Notes under the pieces: generated by a model
Told to the model about the DNA's origin: nothing
Databases searched by the model: none
Seen by the model: only the letters and a program-made list of their open reading frames with translations
Position numbers and translations under genes: made by a program
Shown here: positions 16,414 through 29,257 of the stretch, piece after piece
How positions within the stretch are numbered: position 1 is the stretch's first letter
Layout: every line of letters starts with the position of its first letter
Source: Unio delphinus
Taxonomy: Eukaryota; Mollusca; Bivalvia; Unionida; Unionidae
DNA length: 64,000 nucleotides
NCBI GenBank assembly: GCA_029339505.1
Contig: JAQISU010000026.1
Coordinates: forward strand, 124,001-188,000
Direction of reading: 5' to 3'

Positions 16414-17920
16414 ATATTAGGCATTTTGTCAGTGTTTAGTTGCTGCAATATGCTCTTACCATTTAATTTTATTGTTTGTTTTTATTTTTCAAGTTGTCTT
16501 TGTGTTGAATTTGTTCCCCCTCCCCCTTGCACGGTACAATAAAATTGATAAACAAACACTTATTTGAAAATAAACTGTAAGAAAGTAACCTTGTATTGTT
16601 ATCATTTCTTCCTTCTTTATTTCATTACGCGAAATTTATTAAAGAAAAAAATATATATCCACGTTCTCCGTATATGCCGGCTTGAGTATGCATCCTTACT
16701 GTTGTATTTATTGCCTATCTCAGAACATAATATCGCAAAAGAGATGACAATATCACACTATTGCTTAAATGCACTTGCCATTCACGCATGATAAGTTACA
16801 ATGTGCAAACTGACCAAGATTGTATTGTATCCATGTTACCTATACGACGGTATCTCGCAAATAATAAAAATAATCATTATTTTAAAATGCATACGCTGTT
16901 GAGTTCAAATGATAATCTTTTCGCTACCATGGGTTACACAAGTATTATTATCGCAAGTTATTGATGAGAAATACTATTTACCCTGCAAACATTAATTATG
17001 TTTACATATGGCAAACAAATACAGGCCCGGGTGATGAATAAACACAACTTGCAGCGAGCAATAAAGTGATTGCTTAAACTTACCGACAGGATATCAAATA
17101 CATAGATTATTTTGTTACATAGCAAACCAACCCCGGTAACTGATTTGGTACGTTTTGAACGGGCCGATTTTTGTACTTCTTACGAAGTTATGAAGTCGGC
17201 AGACATAAGGAAACCAAGTTTGGTTCCTTTTGATTATTTTAAGTGTGCAGATTTTAATTTATAAAACCAACATTGATTCCTTTTGTATTAATGGGATTTT
17301 CAAAATATTTTTAAACAAGGAAGTTTCAAAAGCAACAATGTTGCATGCACAGACACATTTAATATCAATAAATAAATATTGGTGACCTTTAAAACAAATT
17401 AAATCGCTATATATACCTGGTTGATAAAGGATATAGTTTTTTTTATCCTACATGTATTTTTCTTTACTCTGATTCTAAAACTATTGGTAAAATGTGTCCA
17501 CGGATCGCAGGACTTTTGTAATATACTTTCATTTCTGCGAATATGATTGTAAAAAATAACCAGGTGCCTTGTTTTTGTTAAAATGGGTAAACATTTGTGT
17601 ACTTTACAGTGAAGAGGAACGACCGGAAACCATTTGCATTATACGCTATGGCATCACAGGCAATGCACCTTTGAGTCTGACAGCATTGTTCCTTTTGCAT
17701 CCTCTTGACTAGTTCCAGATGTAAGCATTTTGAAACGAAAATATATATTTTTAACGTCGGTATATTTTATTAAAATGTTTCTCAGTTGCAAATTCAGACA
17801 CCCGTCAAAAGAATACATCACTATATATTGTATCTGGGAAATATTAACATTTCAACATATACAAATATTAACATTTCAACATATACAAAAGCTATAGAGC
17901 TAGTGTGACATCTCCAACTG
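16412..17920. other. Intergenic stretch with one short dispersed repeat
   Basis: No gene was recognised. A ~42-bp block at 17339-17380 (tgttgcatgcacagac, then catttaatatcaataaataa) recurs at 19860-19902 with one mismatch. At 17846-17888 aatattaacatttcaacata is doubled. Confidence 0.5.
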
Positions 17921-17921
17921 C

Positions 17922-18120
17922 TTGTTTAGTGGGAGAGCTTTCTTCGAGATTCCACCAATTGCTCATAACCAGGTCTTGTTAAAGGGAGCATCATTGGCAA
18001 TCACCACTGACCGTTCTTCTTATACAGTCACATATTCTAAAGTGTCTCTTGTTTACAAGGAAACCTCAGCTCGTTCACTAAATGTAATTTGCCACTTCAT
18101 TGTAAACCGTGTGAAATGTC
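17922..18120 (+). pseudogene. Coding-like segment related to the one at 4.5 kb
   Basis: The open frame contains FSGRAFFEIPPIAHNQ and SLAITTDRSSYTV, which parallel the 4.5-kb segment block for block. It then runs into a G-run and continues as LSGAPKKKEM and further residues to 18290. No known domain was recognised and no start or splice context is convincing. It is either part of an unknown dispersed element or a gene relic. Confidence 0.35.
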
Positions 18121-18125
18121 GATTG

Positions 18126-18170
18126 GGGGGGGGGGGGGGGCATCTGTCTGGTGCTCCCAAAAAGAAAGAA
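18126..18170 (+). repeat. G-run / CATCTGTCTGGTGC / C-run module
   Basis: About fifteen G residues are followed by catctgtctggtgctccc and an A-rich stretch. The same 13-mer ATCTGTCTGGTGC, flanked by G- and C-runs, occurs in inverse orientation at 47212-47262 at the 3' end of the LINE inserted in copy B. Confidence 0.6.
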
Positions 18171-18869
18171 ATGTCGAGTAACAGAATTTGTCACTTTCAG
18201 ACAATAATCTACTGTCTGCTTTTCGTTTATTTCGCTCTTGTAAAGGATTTCAGATATCCATTACGTGGCGATTTAGCAAGCGTACTTTAAAAAAATTACC
18301 TCCTTTTCAAAGAGCCAACTTGTTTTGAAACCAACTGAAAACTTCATTATGTAAAGTAATCACTACCTAGGAGTTTGAAAGAACCACATCAAGTTGTAAT
18401 TTTGTTTCGTGATTGAATCCTTAAAGTTACTGAATAGAAAGAAAATGTGCGTTTGGCCGCTTCAGGAACAGAATGGTATGGTAATAAAGAACCATAATTT
18501 ACTGTATATGAAATCCCATGATCAATTTCTGTTTGAATTAGATGTCAATTTCAGGCAGTTTACTCGTAGCAGTGTCATATATAAATACGAAGATATATTA
18601 AATAACAAAAACCAAATCGTACGATTTATTTGCTTTCTGATGTTGGACTAATAGTTGAGTGGAAATTATCAGGAATGCTTCATTGATCAGAATACAAGAA
18701 TGTAAATTAACATAATCGTTTGATTTTCAAAATTGCAAACGATTCGAACCACACATTTTCGCAACACACAGTTCACTTAACCATGCTTTGCAGGGATTCA
18801 ATACGAACTATTTCTATCTTTTCTCTGCTGATTGTTGAAACCATTTTGACATTACTGAGTCATAACAAG

Positions 18870-19560
18870 ATTTTCAAATAAGCTGATGTGGTAGACATAT
18901 TGGAAGTCAATTTGGCACTATTTTCATTTAGGAACAGAAGATAAAAAAGAAGTCTTCCAGTGGAAACCACATGTTACTGCTCTTTTCCGTTTAGAAAAGC
19001 AACAATAACAATATTTCATTTTGGATGCCATGGTGTGTATTCAATATCAGATTGGCACAATTTCTATTTAGAAACAAGTAAGCCTCATAAGAAGTCGTTT
19101 GGTGAAAGCACAATATCAATATTACCATCCAGGAAGATTTTCAAAATGGATATTGTGGCAGTCATGATAGAAGTATGACCAACTAGACATCCTAGGTCTG
19201 TCAGTGAAAACTTTCCTAATATAACCATTACTTGAGAAATAGTGACAAAAAGAGTTTCGAGATGGCTAATGTGGCAGGCATATTGAATTTCTTTATGGAA
19301 CAACGAAGGTCAGCTAGATATGATAGCACGCTGCTTAGCAACATTCCCATCTTGCTACGACCATCTGTTCAGATATAATGACAAAACTATTTTCAAGATG
19401 GCCGTCGTTGTGGCTTTATTGGATATCAGATATGCACCATTTCAACTTGGACTAACTGTATATATGGAAGAAACAATAGATTTGTCCCATTTTCATTTAT
19501 GACCAACTTGATATCAAAACAAGCCTTTTAGTGAAAATACCATATTAATATAGCCGCAGT
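18870..19560 (+). repeat. Diverged tandem array, ~116-146 bp period
   Basis: A motif like ttcaagatggcnnnngtggc, followed by an (at)attg(g)-type stretch, recurs at about 18871, 19017, 19139, 19255 and 19394. A second shared block, ggcaccattttcatttagga, follows in most units. The units are heavily diverged, so the array is old. ORFs inside are not credible genes. Confidence 0.6.
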
Positions 19561-19655
19561 GGCTTGCAATAATCAAAGGTTGAAATATAAACGGAGCAGA
19601 AATATCACTGCCTCCATAAGCGAACAATTCAAATGATTCAGTGTGTTTGGTATCA

Positions 19656-19660
<5 letters not shown>

Positions 19661-19711
<51 letters not shown>
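19661..19711 (+). repeat. (GA)n microsatellite
   Basis: 51 bp of uninterrupted GA. Confidence 0.97.
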
Positions 19712-19713
<2 letters not shown>

Positions 19714-20853
19714 GATGATTGAAAATACTTGTATATCTTTTAGTCCTAGGGCATGTAAATTCAAGAATCGTACCGAAAATAGCTGAATTTAAGAAAGTGG
19801 GATTTGTGAAAAAGTGGGAAAAAATAATTCTGAAGTGGGTAAAACCAAAAAACGAAGACCATGTTGCATGCACAGACTCATTTAATATCAATAAATAAAT
19901 ATCATTTATAACATCTTTAGCTATCACAGACTTTATTTTAGAACTCTTTCATCCGGTGCCTGCCGGGTCGAAATTGAATTTTCAGATGGGTAGGTTTTTA
20001 TCATGTAAGTGGGTTAATCTGTAAAGAAAGGATGAGAAATTCAGTCATTTAGGCAGTAATATAATGCACAAGAAAACACAACTGTATAGGGTTAAAAAGA
20101 TATCATAAAGTGTCACGTCAATGTTTCATTTTCAAAATGCTTTTTATTACAATCTGATTCAAAGTTTACATACCTACTTGTAGAAGAGCGGAGAAGGACT
20201 ACAAAGTATGATCGCAACTCGTGAATAATTAGAATTCAGGATATGTCATGCATTTAGATTTTCACTAAAATATTATGCTTTTGTGTGCAAGGATTCTACA
20301 ATGTGGTTGAGTTCAGCACTCAAATTATGTTTTCTTAATGAGCTAACCTGCAATCAAAATTATGACCAGAGAACAATTGCAAATAATTTTAAAAGGTATG
20401 TCCTAAACAATGCTTACGTATATTAGCTGGCACAATAAGGGTTAGTCAATGGTATATTTAAATGAACAATAAGAACATTATATTTACTTAAAGGAATGAA
20501 GATGAAAATTTTATATTTGATGTGCATTTTAAGTTTCTAAATTTTACCTGTTATGGAACTATTAAAGCCCAGAGATTCAACTGTTCATCTAAGAACTTGT
20601 CAAATATTGCAGCTTGATTTCCAAGAGGATTTGGTCTTGTGTTAACTGTATCTCACTATTGAATGCACAAGTCTTTGACGAGCAAGACATCACCTGAATT
20701 TTCAAATTTTGTGCAGCACGATTTGGAGTCTGAAAATAGAAAAGCAAACATCGAAGATTTTGGTTGCATAATCGTTGGGTGATAGAAGTAGTTTCATGAT
20801 ACATTTTGTCCTTTAATAAGAAAAAGAGTTACAGCCTCTCATAAGTATTCTTT
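19712..20853. other. Intergenic stretch
   Basis: It holds the second copy of the ~42-bp dispersed block (19860-19902) and otherwise nothing recognised. A TTTAAT at about 20811 would read ATTAAA, a possible polyadenylation signal, on the strand of the meteorin gene. It is too far away and too common a hexamer to call. Confidence 0.4.
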
Positions 20854-20965
20854 CTGTGATTAAAAACATTGTATAATTAATCTGTGATTAAAAACATTGT
20901 ATAATTAATCTGTGATTAAAAACATTGTATAATTAATCTGTGATTAAAAACATTGTATAATTAAT
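20854..20965 (+). repeat. 28-bp tandem repeat, 4 copies
   Basis: Four identical units of ctgtgattaaaaacattgta followed by taattaat. Perfect identity indicates recent amplification. Confidence 0.95.
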
Positions 20966-21647
20966 GTCATTTTCGATTTTCATTGAAACTGAAGAAAAAA
21001 AACACAGAAAGGAAACATTATTGAAATACGTATTATTCTTGCAAGACAAATCAATTAATATATTTCTTTTACATATTTCACACAAATTTACGATCTAATG
21101 ACGTAATTCAGAGCCAAAGTTTTGGAAGGATTGGCGAGTTTAGTTTGAATTGTAATAGTAGATACTTGCGATTTTCCAGATATTCAGCTTACCATAATTC
21201 ATGGTAAAGATATTTAATTATTTCCTTCATTCGAGCAAGGTCTTGGGTGTTTTCAGGAATATGTGTATTTTCTAGATTCCCTGTGCAGATCAATTATGTT
21301 GTGTCCCGTAATACACAGCTTCTAATTATTACACAATTTAAAACTGTTGGATAATTGTCATCATCACATCCTTGACAACCATATAAGAAGTGTTGAAAGA
21401 TGGACAATTGTCAGAACAGAGGAGACGAACATCTGCCGTTAATGACTACGATCCCATCAGCAATTCTACATAGTCAACCAACTATTTTATCTCCGCGTGC
21501 ACTGGTTTTGCACAGTCCTCGCACGCAAATATTGACTGATTGGTTCTGGCATCAATTTCTCACTGACCAGTGAAAACGTTCATATTCGTTGGCAGATAAG
21601 TAGCCTGTGCATCTATTCTCCTTACGCTACTGTCCTATCATAAATCT

Positions 21648-21961
21648 TTATCCATACGAGCACATGAGCCTGCCCTCAGCTTCTGCTTTTTGTACAATTT
21701 CCAGCCACTTTTCAAAGTATGGGGCGCAACCGAGTCTCATTTGTCCAAGTTTGATTCTACCGGTAAAGAGAAAGGTCCCACTGCCATAAACGACACCACA
21801 ATGAGCTGGAACTGAGATGATCCCTTGAAGGGTCTTGGACTTTCTATCAGTTCTGTTGAAAAGTGATCCTTTCTGTCGCACAATCTGAGAAATATCCGCG
21901 TGGATTTCCAACACCTGACGTTCCCAATTTTGTGTTAGTTCAGACATACTACCAACAGCAA
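21648..21961 (-). CDS. METRNL: Meteorin exon 4 (C-terminal exon)
   Basis: The acceptor tctttccag lies just upstream of 21961; the exon begins TTGCTG and completes V191 with the last G of exon 3. It ends ...LMCSYG and a TAA at 21648-21650. It carries the most diagnostic block of the family, HCGVVYGSGTFLF followed by LGCAPYFEKW. The internal ATG at 21945-21947 is M196 of the spliced protein and is not a start. Confidence 0.92.
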
Positions 21962-23926
21962 CTGGAAAGACAAAGTGGAATGATAATACTATTATAATAT
22001 TATCCTTTTAAGCCATAAAATCAAAACACATTTCTATGTGATAAATAATATGTTGAAGTGGAATGCGGTGTACCTTTAATGTATTTCAACATTTATTCAT
22101 ACATCAATGGAGTTAAAGTTACCAGAGATCACTTAAAACTAGAGCTAAAAGCGATAACTCAATGAAAGTCCATATGACTCTTTGATAAGGTGGCGGATTT
22201 TATTGGCACAACTTTGGAGAAACAATACTCACCAAAGTCGCTAGAGCAGTATGCCTTCAAAATCTCATCCTCGCTGCAGGGACGGCATTCTGGGGAAAAA
22301 ATGAAGCAATTTGACATCAGTAATGTCATATAAATAACTTTTGCAATGACTTCTTAAACCGCGTTCATTTATAAGTTCGTAGAGGATATTCATTAATTGA
22401 TTCGATATTTAAATCTTGTGCATAAATAAGCAGGAAAAATTGTATGAAAAAATCTTCAGTCAATTAGAAACAGACCTGACGTAGTTAGCAACAGGTGCTT
22501 TTGACCTGTTTTTAGATATCATCAACGTCCAAGTGCATAATCAAAGAAACATTAGATACAATGTAGTATAAATTCGTGTCACTTTAATTTATAATTAAAC
22601 CAATCAACCAGAATAACAGCAAATTGTAAGAAAGAACATCATGTCACAGGCAACCCTATCTCCATTCTCAACCATAAACTAGACTTTGTTTCTTCATGTG
22701 GCCGTTACAATACAATATTTTATGATGTAGGCGAGACATTTAAAGAAGACTTCTGTGCAATGGGTGCTCCATGTATTTGTCAGGTTTCATTGCAGTGCCG
22801 GATTAAACCCTGTGGAGTACCTTAGGCAGTCCAAATTGTGCACACTCCTCCCCCCCCCCCACGTAAATTATCTCCTATCAATATTTTGTTGATCCGTTGT
22901 CGCAGAGCACCTATAAGGCGTGGGGCACATAGGCATGTGTCTACTCTGCCAACTTGGTAATCTGGCACTGTTTCATTGCATGCCTTGACGATACTAGTAA
23001 ATGATTCCTTTTTATGGTTTTCACAAATCATTAACTACCTGTACCTACATCCATCCCTCGCATGCCTTGGTCATTCACCTCCAATTGGTCTTCAAATCAG
23101 GAAACCTTAATTGTTCAATGCGTAACATGACAAGCTCTGTAAAAGTCCTCATAGTTAAGACTTCAAGGAAAAGCGTCTGTAAAGGTTATCTGATAGTTTA
23201 TCAATGTCACAATCCTGACATTCGTTTTGTATCGCTAACAAAATGGTTAAAATGCAAAGGAAACACACTGTGTGCAGCAAATGTTGATCTTAAAAAGATT
23301 ATATCTACCACATTACTGCTTCAGGTGTCATTTCTGTCCATCAGTGAAGAACACTGTGACATTTGTTTATAATAAAAATAACCTCAAAACACCGGATAAA
23401 CTATAAATTAAAAGTAGTGGCAGTTGATTACATATATATTCTCAGATTACGAAGTGCATGGAGCAAAAGATTCACCATAATTATCTCTCTTTTGATAAAA
23501 TCAGACATACTTTTTAACTGATGCCTTTCATTTCAGGAATAATGTTGTTAGGGCTTATTCAAAATATGCGAAAGCTCTGCTTTTAGTTTTGATTTGTCAG
23601 CGTAATTGTAGTGGAGAAATGTATGTCTAAAAAAAACACGAGTTTCCTCATACAATTTTTTTGTGGCGCTTTATCGTCTCAAAGTACTGGTGTGCTGTAA
23701 AATCCAAAGTCAAATAATCAATCAACATGAATTTACTTTCAACCGAAGCTTTCATAAGGTGATATGCATAGGTATCTTCAAACCAAACGTCCCATATTTT
23801 CGCAAAATGTACTTTGGACGAGTCAACATGATGAAGTGCAGATGACACAAAAATGTGATATTTTTTTTCCAGAGATATCAAGACATCGATAAAACCATTT
23901 CACAAACAACTGTTTTTTTTTTTCAT

Positions 23927-23985
<59 letters not shown>

Positions 23986-25061
23986 TCCAATTGTACAGCT
24001 CTCAATATGTGCAAACATCATTCATGTAAGTTCTCTTACAAAATACTATTGGATGTTTTCTTTACAATGTTTGCAAATGATATTAGGGGTCGTCCATTAA
24101 TTATGTCAACAAAATGGGGGGGGGGGTTTGAAGAAGTTTGACAATTGTTGACATGTGGAGAAGGGAGTTCAAGATAAATTGACGTCAACAATGTTATTTT
24201 TTTTTTACAATGAATTAATAACTCAAAAAATAGGAAATAGGAAAATGAGAAGATGATAGAAGCAAGAATATAAGGTCTCGATTTTTTCATGAATTCAAAG
24301 TGTTATAGTCAATTTAAAATCTGTTAAACAAGTAAAAAAAATGTATTAAAATGTATTTGTAGAACTTTTAATTTCCATAATTCTATTTTTAGCATAAAAG
24401 CCAGCCGTATAAAATATTGTTAGTTTGTAGCGGGGGTGGGGGTGGGGTTACAATATTTTTGACATAATTTTTTTAGGGTGTCACTAAATGTTTGACAGTT
24501 GTTGATAAGGAGGGGTGGGTGATAAAAATTACCAAAAAATTGCTGACATAATTAATGGACGTCCCCTTATTTTCATTTGTAATGACGGTAACAAGTATAT
24601 AAATAATCCAAACTAAACAGGAAAAATACATACCTTCTATGAAAAGATCATGTAGATTTCTTGGAATCTTTTCAATATCATACAACATGCTGACTTTGGG
24701 AACAGCCAGCGGATGTCGAACTTTCTCAGGTTCTAGATATAATATTAAATTTTCTGAGGAAGTAATGCAATACTCGGCAAGATTGCCACGTGTTGTCAGC
24801 ACAGTTTGCAGTTCACCACTGTTTTCGTAGCCAAGCCGTGTCTCCGGTGTTTTAGTGCTGGGAATAATTTCTCTAGAAATTTTCACTAATATATATCCAG
24901 AATTTACTGTAAAGCAGAATCGGAAGTCACCAGAAAACCTTGGTTGGACAATAATCCGAACGGCGCCATAAGGATCATACCACATAATCTGTCCTTCTTG
25001 GCACTGGAGTTTAATCGTCCTAACTCCTGCCGGTTCCCGGGGGTTCTCTCTGTCAAGCAAA

Positions 25062-25092
<31 letters not shown>

Positions 25093-25771
25093 AAGATGGG
25101 CAAGAAAGAATAATGGATGTCAAACAACAATTATCTTTGGAAACTTAAGAGACGGGTATAAGACTTTAAATGGCTTGCATGATCAGGTTTTCTACCACAA
25201 TTTGTGCAATAATGAACCAAGACTGTCAGTTTAATCCCTTGCAAGCACCTCTAGCTAAATCATTGGCATAGGTTGATAAAACAAATTGTAAAATAAATAC
25301 CTTTAATTAAAAACCTTCAAAGACTTTGTGTGAAGATCAGGAAAGAGGAGTGTTAGTAAAGAGGAAAATGGGACAGACGGAAGGACAGATAAACGGTAAT
25401 TCCAAACGAAATCATGAGTTTTGCGGAAAACCATCTGGATCAAAAGAACTTGTATATTCAGCACTACTTGTAGTCTACTGTAAACAAAGAAACCTTTTAT
25501 TTACATTTTAAAAAATAAAACAGGAGTCTCACTTTCCGCCAAAAGTAACACACAAGAGTGGACGTGAGCCTGTGTTTGTCTGTAAATTAAGTCTGTACGT
25601 TTTATTTGGATGTATATGTAACACGGGCCATGTGTTTCACAGTTTGTCTCTTTCTGTGCCTGTTTCTTGCTGAACATTCCAATTATTTTTCTTGTCTGTT
25701 TCTTGCAGTACAGTCCATTTCTCCCCTTTGATCCAAAATTTGCACTATTTATGATTTTATTTATTTGATCC

Positions 25772-25807
<36 letters not shown>

Positions 25808-27348
25808 CTGGCTTTTAACGTATCATTAAAACAACATTCAGTCATATCACTAGGACGTCTGCAGTGTGACAGTTTAAAGTTGACCTGAAACCAGTGGAAA
25901 TAGAGAATAATAAAATCACTATAGAAGAAAACCTTATTATGATGTATCATCTGAGACCGAAATGCCAATATTTAAATATGCCAATATCTTCTAGAAGCTG
26001 AATTTCCGTGACCACATATGCAAATTTCCGCACCTATTCAGTTACTTTCGTGATATGGCGTCGTAGTAGCGACTCCATCATCCCGACTGGCAGTTGTCAG
26101 AGTAAAAGAATGTCGCCTACACTGAAAGTTGGCGCTGTTCCAGACATACCGTTGGATATTTTAAATCCTGGGAAAAGTGTTAAACGCGTGAGGCAGAAGA
26201 CCCAGTGACCACAAAACGCAACAATCAATTCATAATTTTATTTTGTCTACACCAGGAGTGCTAAAATATTATAGCCCAACACCCGAGGTCTCTTTAATTT
26301 TAGTTTGGGCCCATCTGTATTCAAGGTGAGGTGTCCTTGGGGCTTGCCGAAGAAAATTATTTGCACGAGGAAACTTTGATCGCGCTGATGAAATGAGTAA
26401 ATATATTTTCAAGTAGTCGACATACACGCCTTAAAAGGCACAATCTAAATTTAGAAAAATCAAATCACCACTGTCCTAGGTGAAAGTGAGATCTGACTTT
26501 AATCAAATGAAATGTTTACCTTAAAAAAATCTAAACCCCTGACACAGTCGTGTTTCGAGAAAACACGGTTTTCAGTAAAATAAATTTTAAACAAATTAAA
26601 AATTAAAAGAAAACAACCCAGTCTATGCCTGTAACGTATGCAAACGGTAATCTGCAATGATTGGAGCTAATATAAAACTATCCATTGGGCAGTTTAAATA
26701 GCAGCGATTGAAAGAAAAGAGATCAGGTATAAAATCTAAGTTTCACATGACAATACAAATTGTGTGTGTGTGGGGGGGGATGCGACAATTGACCCAATCC
26801 ACTTTCTCCAATGTATGATTCTCCCTGTGATAAGCCTTATTATCCCCCAGGTCATGGCCCTTGTTCATATTCTGGTCAGCTGTGGCTAAACTGCGTAATA
26901 GCTAAAGGTTAGACTTAAGTAAACAAACAAAGCCAGTTTAACTAATTAACAGTTAATCCTTATCATTGCATTCCTCCTGTAAAAAGGAGTGGCCCTCTGA
27001 CATAATGTGAAGAAACCATGTGCTGCAGAGTGTGTATGTAAGCATCAGCAATTGATTGGTAATTAAACGACGCCTATTTTTATGTATCTTAAGATGCCTA
27101 GGACTTCACTATAACGGTTCAAATCTAGTCACATATTACCGTACATTTGGCAACGGTTTACCCACATGTTATATCCCACCTTATTTCATTAGGTTTAAGA
27201 CTTAAGGCACTGTTTACTGAATAAAATATTTATTGTGAATTAGTTTTTCAGGGGCACATATACTCTGTTTATCTTTTGTGTTCTTCCTTAACTTAATCAT
27301 GGTAATTAAACTTTACATATACGGTAGAGGAATGTCCTGTATTAACTG

Positions 27349-27424
<76 letters not shown>

Positions 27425-28672
27425 GCTTCAGGAATGAGTTATTTGTATTTAAAGAACACGCTAGATTCGTTGCAAGAGCTGTTTTCAAGTATTTAAGACA
27501 CAAAGATTGCTTTATTCGGCATCGTAGAAATAAGTACATTTCTCGGTCTTCATTGCATCTCGTGACGAAGCAAGTCTCTCCTTTGATGCGTGCTTATCTT
27601 TTTTAGTCATAACGAGACAGGGCCATTCAGAATGTTCAGTCCACACTGTTGAAAAGAGCAATCTCTGTCTTGCTCTGATTAACGGTAACATAAATGGTGC
27701 ATTATTGCACAAAGATACCCTTGTTCACGTGGAACTTAGTTCTGCGGCCGCACACCCTTCTTTTGGAGCAATAAATACACCCAGACAGACTGGATCACTA
27801 CACACTACAATTAAGGTATTGAGAAACGTGTAGCTTTATGTCTAATGCCATCCATTTTAATCCCGAAAGTACAGGCATCGTTGCGTCTGTACTACCTCAC
27901 AAAGAGCTTTTTTGTGGAACTTTCTTCTCCAGAGTTTTAGAACCAAGCACACGATTAGATTGATAGTCTGATAAAGACTCGAAAGAAGAGAACCGTTTGG
28001 GCAAACCGTTCCAGTCTGTTAATGCTTCGTGTAAACCGATAGCTGGGCTACATTAATGCTTTTACAGCAGATACGGATTTCGAGTCTCTATACAAACTTG
28101 GCGAAATAAAGCAACAAACATAAATGAATAGCACCAGTTTTCTTCTTCCTAATCGATTATTCAGGATTTATCCCTGATACGTAAGAAACACACGAAACCC
28201 GGACCAATCGGGGGGGGGGGGGGGGGGGTAAATAAGATGAATCTTAATTAATCCGAGTTTCTTCTGCGCCTTGTCATTGAGTGTCATTACATTTCAGTTT
28301 CAGATTCTTTGATTACCTTTGAATGTCATTACATTTCAGTTTCCCAGTCTTTAATTACGTTGACTGCCATTACATTTCAGTTTCTGATTCTCGCATTACC
28401 TTGAGTGTCATTATATTTCAGTTTCCCAGTCTTTAATAACATTGATTGCCATTACATTTCAGTTTCTGATTCTCCATTACCTGGAGTGTCATTACATTTT
28501 AGTGTCCCAGTCTTTAATTACATTGATTGCAATTACATTTCAGTTTAAGATTCTTTGATTACCTTCGAGTGTCGTTACATTTCAGTTTCCGAATCTTTAA
28601 TTACTTTTCAATGCCATTACATTTCAGTTTCTGATCCTTTAATTACATTGAGTGCCATTATATTTCAGTTTC

Positions 28673-28703
<31 letters not shown>

Positions 28704-28984
28704 GCAATGCAACGAGTGACGTTATATATATATATAACGCATACAATTTGTAAACAACTGAACATACGTCATAAAAGTTGCGATTTGAAAGGAAGAACAA
28801 CTAAATTTATCCGATGTGGCGACAATGGCTTTGCAAATTTTATAAAAGAAACAGTTTGTTAATTTTCTTGCGCCTTAAAACAATGTTAGCAGCGAAAGTT
28901 ATCAAAACTCATAAATGTAAATTGTATATGTGGATATATATGAATACAAGGAAAGAGATGACATGTTAGATGGCAGAGGACAGA

Positions 28985-29041
<57 letters not shown>

Positions 29042-29208
29042 AAAACAGATAAATGTTTTTGAAATGCCCAGATATTTAAGAAAAAGAGATGTTAGATAAG
29101 ACATTAAACTGACAATGTGAACATTCAAGAACAGAACTGTGTTTACCTAATTTTAATGATTCCACATAAAGTTCAAATCATCATGAAACTTTTATCATCA
29201 GATTCATG

Positions 29209-29257
<49 letters not shown>

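Noticed and set aside
23001..23372. 123-codon plus-strand ORF in meteorin intron 2
   Set aside because: Overlaps the right edge of the hAT MITE region, has no domain, and lies antisense in an intron; probably chance.
26240..26400. caggagtgctaaaatatt, then gcccaacacccgagg as a hAT left end
   Set aside because: Looks like one terminus, but no matching inverse end or 8-bp duplication was found.
28280..28674. CRISPR-like array
   Set aside because: Repeated units are contiguous and diverged, without unique equal-length spacers, and the genome is eukaryotic.
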